Assembly (NCBI GenBank): GCA_044226205.1
Contig: JBGAHL010000004.1
Span: 62,001 to 126,000 of the forward strand
Length of the DNA stretch: 64,000 nucleotides
Source of the DNA: M3007 sp044226205
GTDB taxonomy: Bacteria; Bacteroidota; Bacteroidia; Chitinophagales; Saprospiraceae
Direction: 5' to 3'
The position numbers were made by a program, and so were the translations under genes. Position 1 is the stretch's first letter. Each line of letters starts with the position of its first letter. This document shows, one piece after another, positions 49,649-57,136 of the stretch. The notes beneath the pieces are model-generated. The model was not told where the DNA came from and searched no databases. It saw only the letters and a program-made list of their open reading frames with translations.

Positions 49649-50881
49649 ATGACAAAACGACTCCTGTTGTGGTGTGTACTCACGCTGGGGAGCACATGGC
49701 CACTGTTTACCCAAAATGGCTTTAACCTGCCGCCAGGTCAGCGACAGGTTGATATTCCGTTCGAATACAGCAACAATTTCATCATTATCACGGTCAATTT
49801 TAACGGCATCCTGCCTCTGAAATTCATTTTCGACACAGGGGCTGAACACACGGTATTGACCAAACGCCAGATCAGCGATCTCCTTCAGGTTCCCTACGAA
49901 AGAGAGTTTCGCATCACCGGCTCCGACCTTAAAACGCCGCTCATTGCCTACCTCGCCCGACAAATCCGGTTCGATATACCCGGCAAGGCCTATGCGCCCA
50001 GCGAAGACATTCTGGTGCTCCAGGAAGATTATTTTCGTTTTGAGGAGTATGCAGGTATCGAGGTGCACGGTATTCTTTCGGCCAACGCCTTTTCCAAATA
50101 CATCATCAAAATCAACTATCAGCAACGGATTTTGAGCCTCTACGACCGCGAGTCGTTCCGCATAAAGGATGACAAATACATCTCCTTGCCTCTTGAGGTT
50201 TATCGCAACAAACCCTACCTGAAAACGCGACTTCAGGTGTTGCCGGATTCTGTAGCGCCGGTCAAATTGTTGCTGGATACCGGCGCCGGGATGTCGTTGC
50301 TGCTCTTTACCGATACGCATCCTTTGCTTCACCCGCCTGCCACGGCGCTGCCGAGCAATATCGGCATGGGGCTGGGCGGCTATCTCGAAGGTTTTGCCGG
50401 GCGGGTGACACAACTTGATCTGGGACCGTTCATGCAACAAAACATCGTCACCTATTTTCAAACGCTCGATACGCTACCCAACTACGACTACCTCAACAAT
50501 CGCAACGGGTTGGTCGGCAACGGATTGCTCAGCAGGTTTACGGTCGTCATCGACTATCAAAAACAAACCATCTGGCTGAAACCAAACCGCAACTACGGGT
50601 CTGCCTACGAGTATGATCGCAGCGGCATGAGCATCATCGCCTCAGGACCCAAACTCGACGTTTTTATCGTTCAGAACATTGTGCCCAACTCGCCCGCTGC
50701 CGAGGCCGGTATTTTGCCCGGCGATCAAATCCTGCGGATGGGGCATTCTCCGGTTATTTTTCTGACCTTGTCGGATATCCAACGGCGTTTGCAAGGCAAG
50801 CCGGGGAAGAAGGTTCGGATTGTGGTCCGAAGGAACGGGGAGAAAATAACGAAAACCGTTTTGCTGCGGGATTTGCTGTAG
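49649..50881 (+). CDS. secreted retropepsin-like aspartic protease with PDZ domain
   Basis: A 410-aa protein. The signal peptide MTKRLLLWCVLTLGSTWPLF starts at the ATG at 49649. Two clan-AA aspartic protease lobes follow, each with a DTG: FIFDTGAEHTVL (Asp62) and LLLDTGAGMSLL (Asp210), so both catalytic aspartates are in one chain. The C-terminal ~90 residues are a PDZ domain (IVQNIVPNSPAAEAGILPGD, GKPGKKVRIVVRRNG). Bacteroidota have many such proteins of unknown substrate. The last codons, LLR-DLL-TAG, run into a palindromic element that supplies the stop codon. The site-2 protease gene is convergent. Confidence 0.9.
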   Translation: MTKRLLLWCVLTLGSTWPLFTQNGFNLPPGQRQVDIPFEYSNNFIIITVNFNGILPLKFIFDTGAEHTVLTKRQISDLLQVPYEREFRITGSDLKTPLIAYLARQIRFDIPGKAYAPSEDILVLQEDYFRFEEYAGIEVHGILSANAFSKYIIKINYQQRILSLYDRESFRIKDDKYISLPLEVYRNKPYLKTRLQVLPDSVAPVKLLLDTGAGMSLLLFTDTHPLLHPPATALPSNIGMGLGGYLEGFAGRVTQLDLGPFMQQNIVTYFQTLDTLPNYDYLNNRNGLVGNGLLSRFTVVIDYQKQTIWLKPNRNYGSAYEYDRSGMSIIASGPKLDVFIVQNIVPNSPAAEAGILPGDQILRMGHSPVIFLTLSDIQRRLQGKPGKKVRIVVRRNGEKITKTVLLRDLL

Positions 50882-51043
50882 CGCCGACCTCCAGGTCGGC
50901 GATAATGAGGGAAGGAATAACCCGCGATTAGTAGCGATTGACACTAAACGGCATTTCTGGTATTCTCCTCGCCAGCCTTAAACTTCAATCGCGGGGCACT
51001 TCTTCCCTCAACCGCGCCGACCTTGAGGTCGGCGCTACAGCAA
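50873..51043. repeat. 171-bp nested inverted repeat supplying both flanking stop codons (family D)
   Basis: The 18-nt ends TTGCTGTAGCGCCGACCT (50873-50890) and its exact complement (51026-51043) are inverted. Inside are matching arms GAGGGAAG (50907-50914) / CTTCCCTC (51002-51009) and CCCGCGATT (50921-50929) / AATCGCGGG (50987-50995). Each end is itself a hairpin (CGCCGACCT/AGGTCGGCG). The TAG stop codons of the aspartic protease (50879-50881) and of the convergent site-2 protease (51035-51037) both lie within the terminal repeats. Confidence 0.8.
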
Positions 51044-52261
51044 GCGCAAAAAGTGCCGCAATCCTTCCTGATCGATTACCCCAATCAGGCCGTTTTCATC
51101 GGCCACGGCCAGAATGCCCTGCCGGCGCTGCATCAATACATAATAGACGTATTTCAAGGATTCCTGCGGACGGACAATCTCTACCGGCTCGCGGGCATAT
51201 TCCCCGATTTCGACACTCAGGTCGCGCTTTTTCAAAGCAGCAATAATATCGCTTTCATCCAGAGTACCGACCAGTTGGTCATTTAAGTCGAAAACCAGAA
51301 AATGCCGCTCCAGACCCTCTTTGAGCAGGGTAATTGGCGTTTGCATCCAGTCCGTGACCAACAGTCGCGTAAATTGAGGGCGCACCAGATCCCTGGCTTT
51401 GTACTGTTGTAAAACAGCATCCAGTTGCACCATACTGTTCTCGGTACGGGCCGTGCTGAATACAAAAAAACCGATCAGGGCAAGGGTGATCTGGCCACTT
51501 GTCAGGCCGTACAAAACAAATATGCCGGCAATCACCTGCCCCACGATCGAAGCAACCCGCGTGGCGCGCGGCCGGCCAATGCGCATGGCCAGCAAGGCGC
51601 GGAAAATCCGCCCGCCGTCCATGGGAAATGCCGGAACCAGGTTGAAAAGCACCAGCATAATATTGATCACAATCAGAATCGGAAGGTAAAACAGCAAACT
51701 GTTGTCGGAAAGGCCGTAGCCATTCACGATATCGGCCATTTCTTCCGCATCCTCCGGCGGCAGGCGGTCGCCCGAAAACTGCGCGCTCAGGGCTGCCCAG
51801 TCGCCCGTAAACAAGGCGCTGAAAAAATCGTACAAAGGCTGGAAGTACTGCTTGACTGTCCAGATGATCAGTTCCCACAATTCAGGTTTTAAAAAAATCC
51901 TGCAGGACAGCAGCAAAATCGCGGCAATGACCACATTGACCAGCGGGCCGGCAATGGCCACCAAAAACTCCTGACGCGGTTTTTCCGGCATTTTTTCAAG
52001 CCGGGCAATGCCGCCTATCGGCGTCAGGATAATATCCTGCGTCTCTACATCATACTGCCGGGCGGTGAGCGCATGACCGTACTCATGCAGCAAAACGCAA
52101 GTAAACAAACTGGCGAAAAGACCGATAAACCAGACAATGCTGATCAGGCCGTTGCCTTCAAAAGCCCCAAGATAAAACGCATACAGCAGGATAAAACCAA
52201 AGGTCCAGTGCAGGTGCACAGGAATGCCGAACCAGGTAAATAATTTCAGGGAACCACGCAT
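51035..52261 (-). CDS. site-2 protease family (M50) membrane metallopeptidase with CBS domains
   Basis: A 408-aa intramembrane zinc protease. Zinc motif HEYGH at 59-63 inside a helix, with the third ligand Asp in FPMDGGRIFRALLA (about 220). About six membrane helices make up residues 10-270. The C-terminal ~120 residues contain CBS-domain motifs (LLVTDWMQTPITLLKEG, FLVFDLNDQLVGTLDESDII, GILAVADENGLIGVIDQEGL) that bind adenyl nucleotides and may gate activity. Site-2 proteases release membrane-bound regulators, including anti-sigma factors. The final residues and the stop codon lie in the family D inverted repeat. Confidence 0.93.
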   Translation of the reverse strand: MRGSLKLFTWFGIPVHLHWTFGFILLYAFYLGAFEGNGLISIVWFIGLFASLFTCVLLHEYGHALTARQYDVETQDIILTPIGGIARLEKMPEKPRQEFLVAIAGPLVNVVIAAILLLSCRIFLKPELWELIIWTVKQYFQPLYDFFSALFTGDWAALSAQFSGDRLPPEDAEEMADIVNGYGLSDNSLLFYLPILIVINIMLVLFNLVPAFPMDGGRIFRALLAMRIGRPRATRVASIVGQVIAGIFVLYGLTSGQITLALIGFFVFSTARTENSMVQLDAVLQQYKARDLVRPQFTRLLVTDWMQTPITLLKEGLERHFLVFDLNDQLVGTLDESDIIAALKKRDLSVEIGEYAREPVEIVRPQESLKYVYYVLMQRRQGILAVADENGLIGVIDQEGLRHFLRLL

Positions 52262-52347
52262 ATCGGAATGACGGTGTCAGCAGGCAGAAACAGTCGGCAG
52301 CAGCAATGAAGCAGTCGTATTCCGGCTTCACCGGCCGCGGCCAGTCG

Positions 52348-53100
52348 CTATTCCTGATTGCTCTCTACTGGTTTTTGTGCTAAAACAATATATTGATAAT
52401 CAAGGGTTTTTGTATCTGCCTTGGTGATCTGGAAACCGCCTTTCAGAAGTTCTTTTTCAACCTCCTGCAACGACACCTTGAATTCGTCGGCAGGCCCCAC
52501 AGGGAAGTTGTTTTTCTTGAAATCAATGATCAACAATTGACCGCCGGGCGACATTCCGTTCTTCAAAATGCGGAGATAATCGACGCGGTTCTCGATATAC
52601 CCGTAGGTATTGACGATCATGACGGCATCCGCTTCGCCCGGCGCCAGCAAGGGGTCCTGAGGCTTGGCCAGCCGGCTTTCAAAACGGCCGCGGTATTTTT
52701 CAGGCAAACGCACCTTGACGCTGTCCATAAAAGCAATGCAGCGCGGATCGATGTCGATGCCGATCACCTTGTTGGCTCTCGGAACCATTCTGAACGTAAA
52801 ATAGCCCGTACCTGCGCCGATGTCTGCGATGGTCTTGCCTTCCAGATTGCCCAAAAGCGAAATGACCAGATCGGGCTGCTGCCAGATGACGCGGTCTTTG
52901 CTCTCGTAATCGGCAACGAGGTTTTCAAAATTGCCCTGTCCCGTCGAGGGCAGGTCGGCAGGTTCGGAAACCGTCACAGGAGCAGGTTTTTCAGTGCTCA
53001 GGACGGTAGTTTCGGGGGTATTGGATGCTTCCCTGCCACACGCGGTGAACAGGGAAAATATCGACAACAGAATAAGAACGGATGCGGATTGGCTTGGCAT
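52348..53100 (-). CDS. lipoprotein class I SAM-dependent methyltransferase
   Basis: A 250-aa protein. The start at 53100 gives MPSQSASVLILLSIFSLFTA followed by Cys, a lipoprotein signal with lipobox FTAC, then a 45-residue polar linker (REASNTPETTVLSTEKPAPV). The rest is a Rossmann methyltransferase: motif I IADIGAGTGYFTFRM, motif II VIGIDIDPR, motif IV-like ADAVMIVNTYGYI, and LIIDFKKNNFPVG. A methyltransferase outside the cytoplasm would lack SAM, so either the signal keeps it on the inner face, or it uses its fold otherwise. Similar signal-bearing methyltransferases occur in other Gram-negatives. It is divergent from the O-antigen ligase gene. Confidence 0.85.
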   Translation of the reverse strand: MPSQSASVLILLSIFSLFTACGREASNTPETTVLSTEKPAPVTVSEPADLPSTGQGNFENLVADYESKDRVIWQQPDLVISLLGNLEGKTIADIGAGTGYFTFRMVPRANKVIGIDIDPRCIAFMDSVKVRLPEKYRGRFESRLAKPQDPLLAPGEADAVMIVNTYGYIENRVDYLRILKNGMSPGGQLLIIDFKKNNFPVGPADEFKVSLQEVEKELLKGGFQITKADTKTLDYQYIVLAQKPVESNQE

Positions 53101-53119
53101 ACTGGCTAAGTGAACGCCG

Positions 53120-53127
53120 CAAAAGTA
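53120..53127 (-). promoter_or_regulatory. candidate -7 element TACTTTTG
   Basis: On the minus strand this is an exact TAnnTTTG match 20 bp upstream of the lipoprotein methyltransferase ATG, implying a very short leader. The -33 box is not clear. Confidence 0.4.
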
Positions 53128-53266
53128 GGGAAGTTCGCCCAAACCGGTTTTTTCTGTTTGCCGAAGCGTACGCTTTTTGGACCAGCGACGGCAAGCGGCA
53201 GACGAGCGAAACCCGCCATGGATCGTTTCCCCTGTATTTACTTGAAAAAACCGCCTCCGGTGAAGC

Positions 53267-53274
53267 TATCTTTG
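53267..53274 (+). promoter_or_regulatory. candidate -7 element TATCTTTG
   Basis: Exact TAnnTTTG match 52 bp upstream of the O-antigen ligase ATG. A TTG at 53242-53244 is slightly far (22 bp) for a -33 box. Confidence 0.4.
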
Positions 53275-53325
53275 CCGGTCGATTCCATCGTATGTTTCTT
53301 CTGTTTTCACCCTATTGACGTAGCC

Positions 53326-54630
53326 ATGCTGCACCTCCTGCGCGCCATCTTCGGTGACGAGCCTCGCTCTGCCTGGACGACCTTTTTTGCCTTGCTGCTG
53401 GTCGTGAGCATGACTTTTTCACCGTTTTTGCTCTCCATGTCGATGTGGGGGCTGGTTGCCATGGCGCTTTGGAATGCTTCTGCCACCTATCATCAACACA
53501 ACCCGGGCTCCCGTATGCGTCGCGTCTCGACGTGGGTAAAGGGGCTAAACCTGTCGATTAACAATCTTTTACAACGACCTGAATATCTGCTGTTTACACT
53601 CCTGCTGCTCGTGCCGGCACTCAGCGTATTCTGGTCCGACGATATGGGCTACTGGGCCGAACGGACCCGCGTTCGACTTCCGTTTTTAATTCTGCCCTGG
53701 GTCTTCGTCAACCTGCCCCTGCTGTCGGCCCGGCAAAGTCGCCTGGTACTGTACATACTGGTCTGGACGATGACGCTGCTGTGCATCGGCGTGGGCATCA
53801 ATTTCGCCCTGCATGCCGACTCCATCCTTTTCGGACTGAGCGAAGGACGGCCAATCCCCGTCCCACGGCACCACATCCGCTTCAACCTGATGCTCGCCAC
53901 CGCCATCATGGCCGGCGGCTGGATGTGGCAACAGGGATTTCGGGGCAGGTTCCGCTGGGAAAGGCCGGCTCTGGCCGTTTTGCTCGTGGTACTTTTTGCT
54001 TTTATTCACTTTCTCTCGGTGCGCAGCGGCATAGCGGCGCTGTATTGTGCCCTGATGTTCAGCGCATTGCGATTTATCTGGCGCACCCGACGCTGGGCGC
54101 TGGGGCTTGCCGTGATGGCCGCGTTGCTCGCCGTGCCGATCATCGCGATCAACACCATACCGAGTTTGAAACAACGCATGTCGTACATGAAGTACGACTG
54201 GGAACACTACCGGTCCAACGAAGGAGAGAGCTATTCGGACTCCGAGCGCTGGGTTTCCCTGAAAACGGGTTGGATGATGTGGAAAGAAAACCCCGTTTTG
54301 GGTGTGGGGGCCGGCGACCTGCCGCGCGAAACGGCCCGACTGGTCAACCAATATTTTCCCAAATACCTCGAAACGCCCAAAATGCCGCACAACCAGTTCC
54401 TATACATCCTGGCCGGCACCGGTTTGCTCGGGCTTTCGCTGAGCCTGCTGGCGTTTTATTATCCCTTGTGGCTCAACCGCTACCGGCGCTATTACCTGTT
54501 CGCCACTTTTCAGGTCATGGTGTTCGTTTCGTTTCTGGTTGAATACACCATCGAAACAGCGATGGGCGTAGCCTGGTACCTTTTTTACACGTTGTTTTTT
54601 ATGAAAATGGCGGAACAAGACCAAAACTAA
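53326..54630 (+). CDS. O-antigen ligase/polymerase family (Wzy_C/WaaL) membrane protein
   Basis: A 434-aa integral membrane protein with about ten helices. The ATG at 53326 (MLHLLRAIFGDEPRSAW) was chosen; the frame is open upstream but that extension is Cys- and Pro-rich and overlaps the promoter. The Wzy_C core is seen at about 235-310 with a large periplasmic loop (about 280-345), including RSNEGESYSDSERWVSLKTG and PVLGVGAGDLP, followed by PHNQFLYILAGTGLLGLSLS, the conserved H-N-Q/L segment of the family. It polymerises or attaches cell-surface polysaccharide. No other glycan genes adjoin it. It is 30 bp upstream of rsmA. Confidence 0.88.
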   Translation: MLHLLRAIFGDEPRSAWTTFFALLLVVSMTFSPFLLSMSMWGLVAMALWNASATYHQHNPGSRMRRVSTWVKGLNLSINNLLQRPEYLLFTLLLLVPALSVFWSDDMGYWAERTRVRLPFLILPWVFVNLPLLSARQSRLVLYILVWTMTLLCIGVGINFALHADSILFGLSEGRPIPVPRHHIRFNLMLATAIMAGGWMWQQGFRGRFRWERPALAVLLVVLFAFIHFLSVRSGIAALYCALMFSALRFIWRTRRWALGLAVMAALLAVPIIAINTIPSLKQRMSYMKYDWEHYRSNEGESYSDSERWVSLKTGWMMWKENPVLGVGAGDLPRETARLVNQYFPKYLETPKMPHNQFLYILAGTGLLGLSLSLLAFYYPLWLNRYRRYYLFATFQVMVFVSFLVEYTIETAMGVAWYLFYTLFFMKMAEQDQN

Positions 54631-54660
54631 TAAGCCTTAATTCCTGACTATCAATATATT

Positions 54661-55431
54661 ATGCACGCCAAGAAGTCGTACGGCCAACATTTCCTCAAAC
54701 ATGAAAGCATCGCTGTCCGCATTGCCGACAGCCTGCTAATGGGCGTCTCGACCGGCAAAGTGCTCGAAGTCGGACCGGGCACCGGCATGCTGACCCGCCA
54801 TTTGCTGGCACGCAATGATTTTACGTTGTGGGCCGTCGAAGCCGACCGCGATATGGTGGCGGTGCTGCAACAATCGCTGCCTCGATTGGATGGCCGGCTG
54901 ATTTTCAAGGACTTCCTTGATTATGACCCGCGGGAGACGTTTGGCGACGAACAGTTCTGCCTCATCGGCAATTTTCCCTACAACATTTCCACCCAGATTC
55001 TTTTCAAAATGCTCGACTACCGTACGCAAATCCCGGAGATGGTCGGCATGTTTCAAAAGGAAGTCGCCGACCGCGTGGTGTCCAAACCCGGCAGCAAGGT
55101 GTACGGCATCACGAGCGTGCTGATGCAGGCATTTTACCGGACGGAGTACCTGTTTACGGTCGAACGCGGCTCGTTCAATCCGCCGCCCAAGGTTTTGTCG
55201 GCGGTGATCCGGCTGACGCGCAAGGAAAATTTCGAGTTGGGTTGCGACGAAGCCCTGTTCCGCAAGATTGTCAAGACGGCTTTCAATCAACGGCGGAAAA
55301 TGCTGCGCAACACCCTCAAACCCTTCTTCCCGAACCTCAATTTGCTCGACGATCCGTTTTTCCAGCATCGGCCGGAAGACCTGGGCTGGGAAGATTACGT
55401 AGCCCTAACCAACAGAATATCAAACCAATGA
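54661..55431 (+). CDS. rsmA: 16S rRNA (adenine-N6,N6)-dimethyltransferase
   Basis: A 256-aa RsmA/KsgA enzyme that dimethylates two adjacent adenines near the 3' end of 16S rRNA (A1518/A1519 in E. coli) during small-subunit assembly. Diagnostic segments: N-terminal KKSYGQHFLK, motif I VLEVGPGTGMLTRHL, acidic VEADRDM, catalytic motif IV NFPYNISTQI, and the C-terminal AFNQRRKMLRNTLKP. Length matches the family. Its stop codon TGA overlaps the ATG of the alkyltransferase-like gene (ATGA at 55428-55431), implying translational coupling. Confidence 0.97.
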   Translation: MHAKKSYGQHFLKHESIAVRIADSLLMGVSTGKVLEVGPGTGMLTRHLLARNDFTLWAVEADRDMVAVLQQSLPRLDGRLIFKDFLDYDPRETFGDEQFCLIGNFPYNISTQILFKMLDYRTQIPEMVGMFQKEVADRVVSKPGSKVYGITSVLMQAFYRTEYLFTVERGSFNPPPKVLSAVIRLTRKENFELGCDEALFRKIVKTAFNQRRKMLRNTLKPFFPNLNLLDDPFFQHRPEDLGWEDYVALTNRISNQ

Positions 55432-55775
55432 ATAGCACGCCGAGCTACTTCGATCTGGTGTACGCCGTCGTGCGGCAAGTGCCTCGCGGACGGGTGACGA
55501 CCTACGGGGCCATTGCCGATTTTCTGGCCCTGGGCGCTTCGCGCATGGTTGGCTGGGCCCTCAACAACTGCCGGCCCGGCGACGGCGTGCCGGCCCATCG
55601 GGTGATCAACCGCAAGGGCGAACTCAGCGGCCGCCACCACTTCGACCCGCCCGAACGAATGCAGGCCCTGCTCGAAGCAGAAGGGGTCGAAGTGGTCGAC
55701 GATCGCGTCGTACGCTTCAAGGAACTCCTCTGGCGCCCCGCCGATGCGCTGGGCGACAATTGGGAGGCGTTTTGA
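55428..55775 (+). CDS. alkyltransferase-like (ATL) DNA-damage sensor, MGMT family without active Cys
   Basis: A 115-aa protein with only the C-terminal MGMT/Ogt domain: VVRQVPRGRVTTYGAIA, GASRMVGWALNNCRPGDGVP, AHRVINRKGEL. The catalytic Cys of the PCHRV motif is Ala56 (PAHRV), so it cannot accept alkyl groups. ATL proteins instead bind O6-alkylguanine and pass the lesion to nucleotide excision repair; PAHRV and PWHRV forms are both known. The start overlaps the rsmA stop, and the length (115 aa) fits short ATLs. Its stop is only seven bases from the stop of the convergent T9SS gene. Confidence 0.92.
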   Translation: MNSTPSYFDLVYAVVRQVPRGRVTTYGAIADFLALGASRMVGWALNNCRPGDGVPAHRVINRKGELSGRHHFDPPERMQALLEAEGVEVVDDRVVRFKELLWRPADALGDNWEAF

Positions 55776-55782
55776 GCGCCCC

Positions 55783-57108
55783 CTACAAACGGATCAGTTT
55801 TCCCGCCGTCCAGGTATTGCCTGCCCGTAGCCGGTAGTAACCGACGCTGTTCCTGGCAAGGGTTTCCCCCGGGATCACGAGGCGCTGCTCTCCGGCAGCG
55901 AATTGGTTTTCAGTCGTGTACCGCCTTTGTCCGCTGGCGTCGTAAACTTCCAGCAGTATGTTTTCCGGAGCGCTCAGATTTAAGGTGATGACCGCCTGAT
56001 TTTCAAACGGATTGGGGCTTGCCGGCAAAATCAGGTGCTTTTGCGAAGGTGCCGCAACCGCAGATGCGATGGAAGAAGCCGCTTTAATCTTGATGGCCTT
56101 CAAACCATTGTCGTGCGTTGCGCCAAGCGTCGCAAATACGGAAGGATTGAGGTTGAAAACATCCGACAACTGGACTGTTTCATTGGCCGTAAAAACAAAT
56201 TTTATCAGGGTTTCGCCGGGGGACATGCCCGAGGTGCTAAATCCCGCGGCATTGATCTTGCCGCTGAACAATGCAAAGTTGGCATAAGCAAAATAAGTAG
56301 TTTGTTCGACGGCTTCGAGCGAGACCTTGTCTGTATCGTACAAAAACTGACATTGCAGGCCATCCAGGCTAAACGTTCCGCCCAGTTTGATTTCAATGGT
56401 CGTGGGCACGCCCGCCAGCAACTGAACGTCGGGAATGACGAGCAGCGTGGAGTCATAAATGACCGGGCCGCCGAAGTCGTCCATTGGATTGGCGTCGCCT
56501 GTTACGTCGCCGATCTTCACGCCGTAAAGCAGAAAAGTGTCGTCATCGAGTTGCAGGAGATCGTCGTAGGTCAGGCCGGGGCAATTTCCACCCGAAAACG
56601 GGTTGGCTGGATTGGGGAAATCGCAGTTTTCCGGGAAAAAGCGCCAGGAGGTATTGTTGGGGAATTCCGAATAAATTTCCAGTATGAGTTTCCGCGTCTC
56701 CACGATGTCGAAAGTCGTGACACTGTTCGATTTGTTCGCGTCAGCAGCAAACAACGCATAGGGCGATTGCAGTGGCGCGATGCCGAGGATATGATCGCTC
56801 ATGGCAACCAAATCGAGCACATTGACGCCGTTGAGCGGGGCATCGTCTTTTTCTGCGTAAAACACCAGATTGGATCCCGGGGGCAGGTCGTCGGGTATGG
56901 CGCCCGCGTAATCGATGCAACTGGAATCCTGCAACAGGATTGTCGTTGGCGGCAAGCCGGGCGCCACGATGTTCAAACCGAGTGTCGCGCCTTGCACGGG
57001 CAATCCGCCGTTCCAGAACGAAGTACAAAACTGGATATTGACCGTGTCCTGCGCCCGCAGCATCAGGAGCGAACAGGAGAACAAGAAAAGTAAAATCGCT
57101 TTTTTCAT
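55783..57108 (-). CDS. T9SS-exported protein with dockerin-like and cohesin-like parts
   Basis: A 441-aa secreted protein. The start at 57108 gives MKKAILLFLFSCSLLMLRAQ; an upstream ATG adds seven residues. Residues about 90-145 hold paired dockerin-like segments (NGVNVLDLVAMSDHILG, AADANKSNSVTTFDIVETRK) with D/N-rich Ca2+-loop patterns; a third Asp-rich stretch lies at about 190 (GDVTGDANPMDDFGG). Residues about 220-330 look like a cohesin-type beta sandwich (GVPTTIEIKLGGTFSLDGLQ, FSTSGMSPGETLIKFVFTAN). The last ~80 residues are the T9SS sorting domain (ASPNPFENQAVITLNL, LLEVYDASGQRRYT, SVGYYRLRAG). It follows the 57137-59944 gene by 28 bp in one operon. Ligands unknown. Confidence 0.85.
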   Translation of the reverse strand: MKKAILLFLFSCSLLMLRAQDTVNIQFCTSFWNGGLPVQGATLGLNIVAPGLPPTTILLQDSSCIDYAGAIPDDLPPGSNLVFYAEKDDAPLNGVNVLDLVAMSDHILGIAPLQSPYALFAADANKSNSVTTFDIVETRKLILEIYSEFPNNTSWRFFPENCDFPNPANPFSGGNCPGLTYDDLLQLDDDTFLLYGVKIGDVTGDANPMDDFGGPVIYDSTLLVIPDVQLLAGVPTTIEIKLGGTFSLDGLQCQFLYDTDKVSLEAVEQTTYFAYANFALFSGKINAAGFSTSGMSPGETLIKFVFTANETVQLSDVFNLNPSVFATLGATHDNGLKAIKIKAASSIASAVAAPSQKHLILPASPNPFENQAVITLNLSAPENILLEVYDASGQRRYTTENQFAAGEQRLVIPGETLARNSVGYYRLRAGNTWTAGKLIRL

Positions 57109-57136
57109 AGGAATTAATTTTAAAGGCAATTGAATT

